This document shows positions 6,882 to 13,997 of a stretch of DNA of 17,356 bases, one piece after another (positions within the stretch are counted from its first letter, which is position 1; every line of letters starts with the position of its first letter). Below the pieces are notes generated by a model. That model was not told where the DNA came from. It saw only the letters and a list, made by a program, of their open reading frames with translations, and made no database searches. Source of the stretch: Kiloniellales bacterium (GTDB lineage: Bacteria > Pseudomonadota > Alphaproteobacteria > Kiloniellales > JAKSBE01); contig JASJAL010000033.1 in the NCBI GenBank assembly GCA_030067055.1, positions 1 through 17,356 on the forward strand, in the 5' to 3' direction. A program made the position numbers and the translations under genes.

Positions 6882-7757
6882 TCAGCGCTTGATAGTGCCA
6901 AAGGTCACGCCGCGCAGCAGCTGGTTCTGCAGCACGAAGGTGACCACGATGACGGGGATCAGAAAAAGGGTCTCGATGGCGGCCAGCAGGCCCCAGCGCA
7001 CCCCGATGTCGCCGCCGATGGTCTGGGCCATGGCGACCGGGATGGTCCGGGTGTCGACCCCGGTCAGCAGCAGCGCGAAAAGGAACTCGTTCCAGGTCAG
7101 GATCAGGCCGAAGACCGCGGTCGCCGCCAGGCCCGCCTTGACCTGGGGCAGGCAGACCTTGAAGAAGACACCGGTCTCCGAGGAGCCGTCCAGGCGTGCC
7201 GCGTCTTCAACCTCCGTCGCAAGTTCGTCGAAGAAGCTCTTCATCATCCATACCGCGAAGGGCAGGTTGAAAGCGGTGTAGAGCAGGATCACCCCGGCGT
7301 AGCTGCCGGACAGCCCGGTGATCCGGAACATCAGGAAGATCGGGATGATGACCACGATCGGCGGCAGCATGCGCGTGGTCAGGATGATGAAGAGGTAGGT
7401 GTCGTTGCCCCTGAGCGGATAGCGCGAGAAGCCGTAGGCGGCCAGGGTGCCGACGATCAGCGCCAGCACCACGCTGGAGCCGGCAATGAAGATCGAGTTG
7501 AAGAAGAAGAGGTCGAAGCCGGTGTCGATCGCCTCCGCGCCCTTGATGTAGGCGCGACTGAAGACGCCGATGAAGTTCTCCAGGGTCGGAGTGAAGATGA
7601 ACTTGGGCGGGATCGACAGCGCGTCCGTATGGGTCTTGAAGGCGGTCAGGATGATCCACAGCACCGGGAAAAAGTAGATCAGGGCGATCACGGCGGTGAA
7701 CGCGGTCCAACCCCAGCCTGCCCTGCCGATCTCCCGCCGTTTAAAGCCGAACGCCAT
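6882..7757 (-). CDS. ABC sugar importer permease 2, MalG-type
   Basis: 291-aa inner membrane permease with six predicted helices (about 17-37, 84-108, 120-145, 153-172, 205-225 and 255-280). The cytoplasmic EAA coupling loop is at about 182-205 (VEDAARLDGSSETGVFFKVCLP), close to the canonical EAA---G---------I-LP pattern, which docks on the ATPase. The ATG (7757) is only 3 bp after the stop of permease 1, so the two are co-translated. MalG-type permeases act as a pair with a MalF-type partner (7761-8819). The 8-bp gap to ATPase 2 supports one transport complex. Substrate cannot be read from sequence. Confidence 0.94.
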   Translation of the reverse strand: MAFGFKRREIGRAGWGWTAFTAVIALIYFFPVLWIILTAFKTHTDALSIPPKFIFTPTLENFIGVFSRAYIKGAEAIDTGFDLFFFNSIFIAGSSVVLALIVGTLAAYGFSRYPLRGNDTYLFIILTTRMLPPIVVIIPIFLMFRITGLSGSYAGVILLYTAFNLPFAVWMMKSFFDELATEVEDAARLDGSSETGVFFKVCLPQVKAGLAATAVFGLILTWNEFLFALLLTGVDTRTIPVAMAQTIGGDIGVRWGLLAAIETLFLIPVIVVTFVLQNQLLRGVTFGTIKR

Positions 7758-7760
7758 GGA

Positions 7761-8819
7761 TTAGGCCTCCACTTCCCGTTGCTTGACGAAATAGAGGTAG
7801 AGGTTGGTCAGCACGATCACGATGAAGAGCAGGACGTAGGCCAGCGCCGAGGACTGGCTGGTCTTGAAGTACTGAAAGGCCATGCGGTAGACGAAGACCG
7901 CGATGGTCTCGGTCGATGTACCCGGCCCGCCCTCGGTGATCAGAAAGACGATGTCGAAAAGCTTGAAAGCTTCGATCGTCCGGAACAGCAGGGCCAGAAG
8001 CAGCAGACCGCGGATGTAGGGAAAGGTGATGGTCCAGAAGCGCCGCCACCAGGAGGCCCGGTCGATCTCGGCGGCCTCGTAGAGGTACTTGGGCACGCTG
8101 ACCAATCCGGCCAGGACCAGCAGCATGACGAAGGGCGACCACATCCAGGCGTCGGCGAAGACGATGGCCGCCAGGGCCCCGGTCGTGTTCTCCAGCAGGA
8201 TAAAGGTCTCGCCGGTGACGGCCTTGACCGCCTGGCTGAGCAGCCCGAATGTCGGCTCGTAGTAGTAGCGGAAGAAGGCGCCGACCGCGACGTAGCTCAG
8301 CATCATCGGCGTCAGTACCAGCATCAGCAAAACCCGCCGGCCTGGAAACTCCTTCTCGAACAGCAGGGCCAGGAGAAAGCCGACGATCAGCTGCGCGGCC
8401 ACGGTCAGGGCGACGACCAGGGCCGTGGTTTGCAGCCGGTCCCAGACCGCCGGATCGCTCAACACCTTTTCGTAGTAGTAGAACCCGGCAAAGCGCGGCG
8501 GGGCCAGGCGGTTGGCGCGGTAGTGAAAGAAGCTGAGCCCGAAGGACCACATCAGCGGGAAGATGTTCATCACGAAGAGCAGCGCCAGGGCCGGCGCCAC
8601 CAGCAGCGGCCCGCGCTGCCGGCCCCAGGCGTTGACCACCAGGGTCAGGCAGACCAGGCCGCTGGCGGCCAGGCTGATCCAGAAGGCGATGTCGACCGGG
8701 ACGGTCAGGATCGAAGCCGGAATGACCACGACGGCCAAGGCCAGGGCCAGGCGCCAGTTGCGCCAGCCCGGCTGCCACCAGGGAACGAGCGGCGGCCTAT
8801 CGGTCGCGATCGTCGTCAT
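7761..8819 (-). CDS. ABC sugar importer permease 1, MalF-type with extra N-terminal helices
   Basis: 352-aa inner membrane permease, longer than the usual ~290-310 aa. Two extra N-terminal helices (about 24-40 and 44-63) precede the conserved six-helix core (about 71-95, 130-155, 162-182, 213-243, 270-295 and 325-345), giving eight in all, as in MalF-like proteins. The EAA loop is at 248-267 (EAAEIDRASWWRRFWTITFP). The conserved Gly after Asp is Arg here (DRA instead of DGA). ATG 8819 lies 86 bp after the binding-protein stop, with a strong hairpin in between. The partner is permease 2, 3 bp downstream. Confidence 0.93.
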   Translation of the reverse strand: MTTIATDRPPLVPWWQPGWRNWRLALALAVVVIPASILTVPVDIAFWISLAASGLVCLTLVVNAWGRQRGPLLVAPALALLFVMNIFPLMWSFGLSFFHYRANRLAPPRFAGFYYYEKVLSDPAVWDRLQTTALVVALTVAAQLIVGFLLALLFEKEFPGRRVLLMLVLTPMMLSYVAVGAFFRYYYEPTFGLLSQAVKAVTGETFILLENTTGALAAIVFADAWMWSPFVMLLVLAGLVSVPKYLYEAAEIDRASWWRRFWTITFPYIRGLLLLALLFRTIEAFKLFDIVFLITEGGPGTSTETIAVFVYRMAFQYFKTSQSSALAYVLLFIVIVLTNLYLYFVKQREVEA

Positions 8820-8835
8820 ACCGGTCCCGTCCGGA

Positions 8836-8879
8836 GTGCCGCGGCACGCCGCCGGCCGTCCCTCAGGAACGGCCGGCGG
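8836..8879 (-). promoter_or_regulatory. Intercistronic stem-loop between binding-protein and permease genes
   Basis: CCGCCGGCCGT (8849-8859) and ACGGCCGGCGG (8869-8879) are perfect 11-bp inverted arms with a 9-nt loop. Immediately after it in transcription direction is a second perfect 12-bp palindrome, GTGCCGCGGCAC (8836-8847). No T-run follows, so it is not a standard terminator. In bacterial sugar ABC operons, stable hairpins after the binding-protein gene are known to protect that upstream mRNA and raise binding protein over permease (for example malE-malF). Placement here is the same; the function is inference. Confidence 0.6.
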
Positions 8880-8905
8880 AGAAAACCGCTGTCAAAAGGT
8901 GAGGC

Positions 8906-10339
8906 CTATCGGATCCGACCGGCTTCGATCAGGAGCTCTTCCTGATGCTTGGCGATGGAGTCCAGCGCCTCCTTGGCCGACTGCTGGCCGGTGATCGCCT
9001 TGTCGAACTCCTCCTGCTGCTGGACCAGCAGCTCGAAGAACTCGGGGATGTGCCAGACGTCCTTCTGCCAGTCGAGGCTCGGCCCGAAGGCGTGGTTCCA
9101 GGGCCTGAAGGAGGCGTATTCCGGCGAGTTGTGAAGACTGCGCAGGCCGCTCTGGCCGCCGGCCTTGGCAAAGGCGACCTGGGTCTCCGTGGACAGCCAC
9201 CACTTCACGAAGTCGATGGCTTCCTTGATCACCGTATCCGAGTTCCAGGTCGTCAGAACAAAGGGTTGGCCGCCAATGTTCGACCAGCGCGACATCTTGC
9301 CGTCGGAGTCCTTGAGGCCCGGCATCCGCGCGAAATCGACCTTGTCGTGGACCTTTGATGTCGCCGCCGTGATCGCCGATTCCCCGAAGCCGATCCACTG
9401 GATGATCCAGGCCACCTTGCCTTCGCGGAACAGCTCGTCGACCTTGAAGATGTCCATGGAACCCGTCTTCACGACCGGCGGCATGTGTTTGAGCATCGAG
9501 AGGTAATGCTCGAAACCCTTCACGGAAGCCTCTGAATTGACGACACCTTCGGCGCGGCCGTCCGGCTCCTTGGTCTCGTCCCAGATGTCGCCGCCGTGCT
9601 GCCAGATGAAGCCGTTGATCTGCATGGACGAGAAGTCGTAGCCCTTGCCGGCCTGATAGGCGATGCCATAGAAGTCGTCGGTCAGGTCCTGGCCAGCCAG
9701 CTTGTCGCCGGCCGAGCGCCGGAAGAACTCGCCGAAGTCATTGACCTGGCTCCAGTCGACCTCATTCATGGCCTCCGCCTTGCAGGGCAGGTCGTAGCCG
9801 TACTTCTCCTTGAAGGCGGCCTGCTCGCCGTCATCGCAGAACAGGTCCTTGCGGTAATAGACCACCAGCACGTCCGGCATCTGTGGGAAGCCGTAGTAGT
9901 TCTTGGTCTTGTGCGGATAGGTCGAATAGGCATCCACCAGGTTCGGGTGCAGGTCCTCGAAAGCCGCGTTCAAGTCCGGGTCCGCGTCGATGAACTCGTT
10001 GATCTTGAGGAAGTAGCCGCCCTCGATGAAGGCGCCCAGCCACTGGCTGTCCGAGACCGCCATCTGATACTTCTTCTCGCCCGAGGTCAGCGAGGCGGCC
10101 AGGCGCTCGTAGAAGTTGGGCCAGGGAATGAAGTCCGGCTCCAGCGTGACATTGTTGCCGCTCGGCGCCTTGTAGTTGCGGTCGGCCAGGTCCTTCATGA
10201 TCCGGGTCGGCGGCCAGTCCGGCACCGCCATGCGCAGGACGATATCCTCCGCCGAGGCGCTGGGCGCCCAGCCGGCCGCGAGGGCCGCTACGGCGGCGCC
10301 GGCCGCAACCGTTCCAATGCGTCGTCCGAAAGACTTCAT
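8906..10339 (-). CDS. ABC sugar importer solute-binding protein
   Basis: 477-aa periplasmic protein. The N-terminus is basic (KSFGRR) then hydrophobic, with a Sec-type cleavage site after ASA at residue 30, so the mature protein starts EDIVLRMAV. The remainder is a type 1 extracellular solute-binding protein (UgpB/MalE group, COG1653), with aromatic-rich ligand-cleft-like stretches (WLGAFIEGGYF, IWQHGGDIWDE, WIIQWIGFGES). At 477 aa it is somewhat longer than average for the group. A strong ribosome binding site, GGGAGGAG, lies a few bases before ATG 10339. It sits 82 bp after ATPase 1; an internal promoter in that gap is possible, but I cannot identify one. The closing stop (8906) is followed by a strong hairpin. 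The ligand is unknown. Confidence 0.93.
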   Translation of the reverse strand: MKSFGRRIGTVAAGAAVAALAAGWAPSASAEDIVLRMAVPDWPPTRIMKDLADRNYKAPSGNNVTLEPDFIPWPNFYERLAASLTSGEKKYQMAVSDSQWLGAFIEGGYFLKINEFIDADPDLNAAFEDLHPNLVDAYSTYPHKTKNYYGFPQMPDVLVVYYRKDLFCDDGEQAAFKEKYGYDLPCKAEAMNEVDWSQVNDFGEFFRRSAGDKLAGQDLTDDFYGIAYQAGKGYDFSSMQINGFIWQHGGDIWDETKEPDGRAEGVVNSEASVKGFEHYLSMLKHMPPVVKTGSMDIFKVDELFREGKVAWIIQWIGFGESAITAATSKVHDKVDFARMPGLKDSDGKMSRWSNIGGQPFVLTTWNSDTVIKEAIDFVKWWLSTETQVAFAKAGGQSGLRSLHNSPEYASFRPWNHAFGPSLDWQKDVWHIPEFFELLVQQQEEFDKAITGQQSAKEALDSIAKHQEELLIEAGRIR

Positions 10340-10421
10340 TTGACTTCTCCTCCCTTGTTATGACCCGCGGTCCGCGTTTCTCGTTCCTGCTTCAGGCTGC
10401 GGTTGCCGGGTCTTTCATTGT

Positions 10422-11519
10422 TCAGCGTATGGCCGTTCCCGTCTCCCGTGTGAAGACGTGGGTGTTCTCCAGGGCGATCTCGACCCGGATGCGGTCGCCG
10501 ACCGCGTAGGCGACCGCCCGCTCCTCGGGCAGCACCATGCGCAGCGGCTGCTCGCCCGCCAGAAGGTCGAGCAAGGTGACGTCGCCGAGGGGCTCGGTCA
10601 GGTGCACGGTCGCCTCGAAGTGTGGACCGCGCGGCGTCTCTTCCACCGGGGACAGATCGTGCGGGCGGATACCGAACCAGAGATCTGTGCCGGGGCCGAA
10701 TTTCGCGAGCGCCTGCGACCAGATGCCGCCGGCAACCTCCATGAAATGCAAGGCCACGGCAGCCGCCGGGCCGTCGCCGCCAGCCCGGCGTGCGGGCAGC
10801 AAATTGATCGTCGGCGCGCCGACCAGCCCGGCCACGAAGTCGTCTGCTGGCCGATCGTAAAGCGCATCGGCGGAGCCGGTCTGCACGACGGCGCCGTCTC
10901 GGATCACGGCGATCCGCTGCCCCATGGTCAGGGCCTCCAGCTGGTCCGGCGTGGCGTAGACCATGGTCATGCCGAGCTCGCGATGCAGGCGCTTGAACTC
11001 GGCGCGGGTGTCATGGCGCAGCTTGGCGTCCAGGTTGGTGAGCGGCTCGTCGAGAAGGAGCAGCTGCGGCCGGCGGACCAGGGCGCGGCCGATCGCGACC
11101 CGCTGCTGCTCGCCGCCGCTCAAGGTGCCGGGCTGGCGCTCCAAGGTATGCGTGATGCGCAGCATTTCGGCGACCTCGTCGACTTGCCGGGTCAGCTCGG
11201 CGGCCTCGACCCGCGCCTCCTTCAAGGCGTAGGAGAGATTGCCGCGCACGGTGAGGTGCGGGTAGAGCGCGAAGGTCTGGAAGATCATTGCCATGGGCCG
11301 GCCCTGGACCGGCGCAAAGGTCAGGTCCTGGTCCTCGAAGAGCACCTGGCCGGAGTCCGGCCGCTCCAGGCCCGAGATCACGCGCAGGGTGGTCGTCTTG
11401 CCGGCGGCCGAAGGTCCCAGCAGGACGAAGAACTCGCCGGCCTCGACCTCCAGGCTCAGCCCCTGCAGCGCCGGCACCTCCCCGAAGCGCTTGCCGACGT
11501 CGTTCAGCGCCAGCTGCAT
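10422..11519 (-). CDS. ABC importer ATPase 1, MalK/UgpC type, switch His replaced by Pro
   Basis: 365-aa CUT1-type ATPase with C-terminal TOBE domain (about 235-360). Walker A is GPSAAGKT (35-42), Q81 in FQTFALYP, signature LSGGEQQR (133-140), Walker B LLLLDEP (153-159), D-loop TNLD. The switch (H-loop) position, normally VTHDQ, reads YATPDQ: Pro191 instead of His, confirmed by the codon CCG read on the minus strand. That residue normally supports hydrolysis, so this subunit's own catalytic site is probably impaired, while its signature can still serve a partner. It lies 76 bp after the MocA-type gene and 82 bp before the binding-protein gene, in the same operon as the second ATPase (5788-6873). 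Pairing as a heterodimer is inferred. Confidence 0.93.
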   Translation of the reverse strand: MQLALNDVGKRFGEVPALQGLSLEVEAGEFFVLLGPSAAGKTTTLRVISGLERPDSGQVLFEDQDLTFAPVQGRPMAMIFQTFALYPHLTVRGNLSYALKEARVEAAELTRQVDEVAEMLRITHTLERQPGTLSGGEQQRVAIGRALVRRPQLLLLDEPLTNLDAKLRHDTRAEFKRLHRELGMTMVYATPDQLEALTMGQRIAVIRDGAVVQTGSADALYDRPADDFVAGLVGAPTINLLPARRAGGDGPAAAVALHFMEVAGGIWSQALAKFGPGTDLWFGIRPHDLSPVEETPRGPHFEATVHLTEPLGDVTLLDLLAGEQPLRMVLPEERAVAYAVGDRIRVEIALENTHVFTRETGTAIR

Positions 11520-11595
11520 GCCCAGACCTGCGGAATCACGGCTCGAGTCCCTCCCAGCACCTCAAGGTTAGACAAAAGCGTTGATCAGCGGAACC

Positions 11596-12759
11596 TTAGA
11601 AGGCCAGCCACGTCCCGCCTTCTTCGCTGGACCGGACGCTGCGGGCGATGAAGCGGACGCCCTCGACCCCATCCGCCACCGTGGGCACAAGCATCGCCGC
11701 CGGATCGGGCGACCGGCCCGACAGCCTCGCCTCGATCTGCTCGGCCAGGTCGAGGTAGAGCTGGGCGAAGCCCTCCAGGTAGCCCTCGGGATGTCCCGGC
11801 GGGATGCGGGTCGCACGCGCGGCTGCGCCACCGAGACCGGGACCGCCACGGGTCAGGAGACGCGGTGCTTCGCCCAAGGGCGTATGGACCAGTTGGTTCG
11901 GGTCCTCCTGGCTCCATGCCAGGCCGCCGGTCTCGCCGTAAATGCGGATGCGCAGCCCATTCTCGTGGCCGGGCGCGACCTGGCTCGACCAGAGCATGCC
12001 TCTGGCGCCGCCCGCGAAGCGCAGCAGGATGTGGGCGTTGTCGTCGAGCCGCCGGCCCGGGACGAAGGTCTGCAGGTCGGCCGCCAGTTCCTCGAGTTGG
12101 AGGCCGGTGATGAAGCGGGCCAGGTTGAAGGCGTGGGTGCCGATATCGCCGACACAGCCCGCCGGGCCGCTGCGCGCCGGATCGGTGCGCCACTCGGCCT
12201 GCTTCTGGCCGGTCTCCTCCAGCGGGGTTGAGAGCCAGTCCTGGACGTATTCCGCCTGGACCAGGCGGATCGGCCCGAGCGCGCCCTCGGCGACCATCTC
12301 CCGGGCCTGTCGGACCAGGGGATAGCCGGTGTAGTTGTGCGTCAGCCCGAAGACCAGGCCGCTTGACTCGACCAGGGCCTGCAAGGCCTCGGCATCCTCC
12401 AGGGTGCTGGTCAGAGGCTTGTCGCAGATGACGTGAATGCCAGCCTCAAGGAAGGCCCTGGCCGGGGCGTAGTGCAGATGGTTGGGGGTCACGATGGCAA
12501 CCACGTCGATGCCGTCCGCGCGCTCAGCCTCCGCCGCGGCCATCTCGGCGAAGCTGCGGTAGGCCCGTTCAGCCGGCAATCCGAGGTCGGCTGCCGAAGC
12601 CCTGGCCTTCTCGGGGTCGGCCGAGAGCGCGCCGGCAACCAACTCGTAACGGTCGTCGAGCCGTGCCGCGATGCGGTGCACGGCGCCGATAAAGGCATCG
12701 CGTCCACCGCCGACCATGCCGAGCCGAAGGCGGCGCCCCAATCCCGATGTCGCGGTCAT
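11596..12759 (-). CDS. Gfo/Idh/MocA family sugar dehydrogenase
   Basis: 387-aa NAD(P)-dependent oxidoreductase. Start ATG 12759 (MTATSGLGRR) has a good binding site (AGGGGG) and lies 10 bp after the stop of the isomerase-like gene. The N-terminal Rossmann fold has LGMVGGGRDAFIGAV (13-27), an unusual start for this family but typical of one subfamily. CDKPL (112-116) carries the conserved Lys114, and the catalytic region has D205-IGT-H209 (VGDIGTHA), so the active site looks complete. The family oxidises or reduces hydroxyls of sugars, inositols and glycosides. Next to a TIM-barrel sugar isomerase/epimerase and a sugar importer it probably catalyses the first or second step on the imported substrate. 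Substrate and direction cannot be decided. Confidence 0.92.
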   Translation of the reverse strand: MTATSGLGRRLRLGMVGGGRDAFIGAVHRIAARLDDRYELVAGALSADPEKARASAADLGLPAERAYRSFAEMAAAEAERADGIDVVAIVTPNHLHYAPARAFLEAGIHVICDKPLTSTLEDAEALQALVESSGLVFGLTHNYTGYPLVRQAREMVAEGALGPIRLVQAEYVQDWLSTPLEETGQKQAEWRTDPARSGPAGCVGDIGTHAFNLARFITGLQLEELAADLQTFVPGRRLDDNAHILLRFAGGARGMLWSSQVAPGHENGLRIRIYGETGGLAWSQEDPNQLVHTPLGEAPRLLTRGGPGLGGAAARATRIPPGHPEGYLEGFAQLYLDLAEQIEARLSGRSPDPAAMLVPTVADGVEGVRFIARSVRSSEEGGTWLAF

Positions 12760-12769
12760 GCTGAGCCCC

Positions 12770-13825
12770 CTATTCGATGCCGAGCATCCGGCGATTGGCC
12801 GCCTCGTCCGTACCGGCATCGGCGAAGTCGTCGAAGGCTTTCTCGGTGACCCGGATGATGTGGTCGGCGATGAAGGGCGCGCCTTCCCGGGCGCCGTCTT
12901 CCGGGTGCTTCAGGCAGCACTCCCATTCCAGCACCGCCCAGCCCTCGAAGTCGTAGGCCGCCAGCTTGGAAAAGATCGCAGCGAAGTCGACCTGGCCGTC
13001 GCCCAGGGAGCGGAAGCGCCCGGCGCGGTCGACCCAGGACTGGAAGCCGGAATAGACCCCCTGCTTGCCGGTCGGGTTGAACTCGGCGTCCTTGACGTGA
13101 AAGGCCTTGATGCGCTCGTGGTAGAAATCGATGAAGGCCAGGTAGTCGAGCTGCTGAAGCACGAAGTGGCTCGGGTCGTAGAGGATGTTGCAGCGCGGAT
13201 GGCCGCCGACCCGTTCCAGGAACATCTCGAAGGTGATGCCGTCGTGGAGGTCCTCCCCCGGATGGATCTCGTAGCAGACGTTAACCCCGGCCTCGTCGAA
13301 GGCATCGAGGATCGGCCGCCAGCGCCGCGCCAGCTCGTCGAAGGCGGTCTCGACCAGCCCCGGCGGTCGCTGCGGCCAGGGATAGACGTAAGGCCAGGCC
13401 AGGGCCCCGGAGAAGCTGGCGTGATTCTCGAGGCCCAGGTTGGCCGAAGCGCGCGCCGCCTTATGCATCTGCTCGACGGCCCAGGCCTGGCGAGCCGAGG
13501 GATTGCCCCGGACCTCCGGCGCCGCGAAGCCGTCGAAGGCCTCGTCGTAGGCCGGGTGGACCGCCACCAGCTGGCCCTGCAGGTGGGTCGAAAGCTCGGT
13601 GACCACGAGCCCGTGCTCGGCCAGGGTGGCCTGAACGTCTTCGCAATAGGCCTTGCTTTCGGCGGCCTGTCCGAGATCGAAGAGCCGGCCGTCCCAGGAC
13701 GGGATCTGCAGGCCCTTGTAGCCGAGGCCCGCCGCCCAGGACGCTATCGAGTTCAGGGAATTGAACGGCGCCTCGTCCCCGGCGAACTGCGCCAGGAATA
13801 TGGCCGGACCCTTCAAGGTTCGCAT
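12770..13825 (-). CDS. Sugar phosphate isomerase/epimerase-like TIM barrel (IolE/xylose isomerase-like)
   Basis: 351-aa protein of the AP endonuclease 2/xylose isomerase-like TIM barrel group. Candidate metal residues occur in order: Glu186 (CYEIHPGE), Asp217 and His220 (YDPSHF), His243 (FHVKDAEF), Glu300 (VLEWE), matching the Glu-Asp-His-Glu set of this fold. A strong binding site, GGAGGAGG, lies 7-14 bases before ATG 13825. It is the first gene of the minus-strand operon, followed 10 bp later by the MocA-type dehydrogenase. Members isomerise, epimerise or dehydrate sugar or inositol derivatives (IolE and related enzymes). Here it most likely handles the oxidised product of the partner enzyme. 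The exact reaction is unknown. Confidence 0.9.
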   Translation of the reverse strand: MRTLKGPAIFLAQFAGDEAPFNSLNSIASWAAGLGYKGLQIPSWDGRLFDLGQAAESKAYCEDVQATLAEHGLVVTELSTHLQGQLVAVHPAYDEAFDGFAAPEVRGNPSARQAWAVEQMHKAARASANLGLENHASFSGALAWPYVYPWPQRPPGLVETAFDELARRWRPILDAFDEAGVNVCYEIHPGEDLHDGITFEMFLERVGGHPRCNILYDPSHFVLQQLDYLAFIDFYHERIKAFHVKDAEFNPTGKQGVYSGFQSWVDRAGRFRSLGDGQVDFAAIFSKLAAYDFEGWAVLEWECCLKHPEDGAREGAPFIADHIIRVTEKAFDDFADAGTDEAANRRMLGIE

Positions 13826-13899
13826 CTTTGCCTCCTCCGCTTCAGACGCCAGGCGCCACCGGCCGAAGGTGCCGGCGACGACTTGGCGCGCGTTTCTTG

Positions 13900-13980
13900 T
13901 TGATCAATCTTAGCTTCGCCATTTGCGAAAGCCAGATCTGACTGGCAGGAGGCAGCGGCCCGGAAGCGAAACGCTTTCGC
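13900..13980. promoter_or_regulatory. Candidate operator cluster upstream of the sugar operon
   Basis: The 172-bp gap between gor (stop 13998) and the operon's first gene (13825) has several inverted repeats: TTGATCAA (13900-13907), TTCGC-5-GCGAA (13915-13929), GCCAG-6-CTGGC (13931-13946), and GCGAAA-3-TTTCGC (13966-13980). The half-site GCGAAA or its complement appears in more than one of them. The first overlaps the place where a minus-strand promoter would lie; a poor -10-like TAAGAT is nearby but no clear -35 is visible. They look like LacI- or GntR-type operators. The regulator is not identified, and no LacI-type gene is in the window. The last repeat could instead be part of the gor 3' end, but no T-run follows it. 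Confidence 0.35.
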
Positions 13981-13997
13981 GAATCCTGCTTCGGTCC

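Noticed and set aside
5791..7281. Long plus-strand frame opposite the ABC ATPase 2 and permease 2 genes
   Set aside because: Antisense shadow; the minus-strand genes have complete ABC motifs and this frame has none.
7629..8945. 438-codon plus-strand frame opposite permease 1
   Set aside because: Gln/Gly/Asp/Arg-rich repetitive translation, a typical mirror of hydrophobic membrane protein codons.
11564..11597. AAGGTT...AACCTT inverted repeat after the MocA-type gene, considered as a terminator
   Set aside because: Only 6-bp arms with a 22-nt loop, no T-run, and the operon continues to the transporter genes.
12671..13903. 410-codon plus-strand frame opposite the TIM barrel gene
   Set aside because: Shadow frame; the minus strand carries a conserved metal-binding TIM barrel with a strong ribosome binding site.
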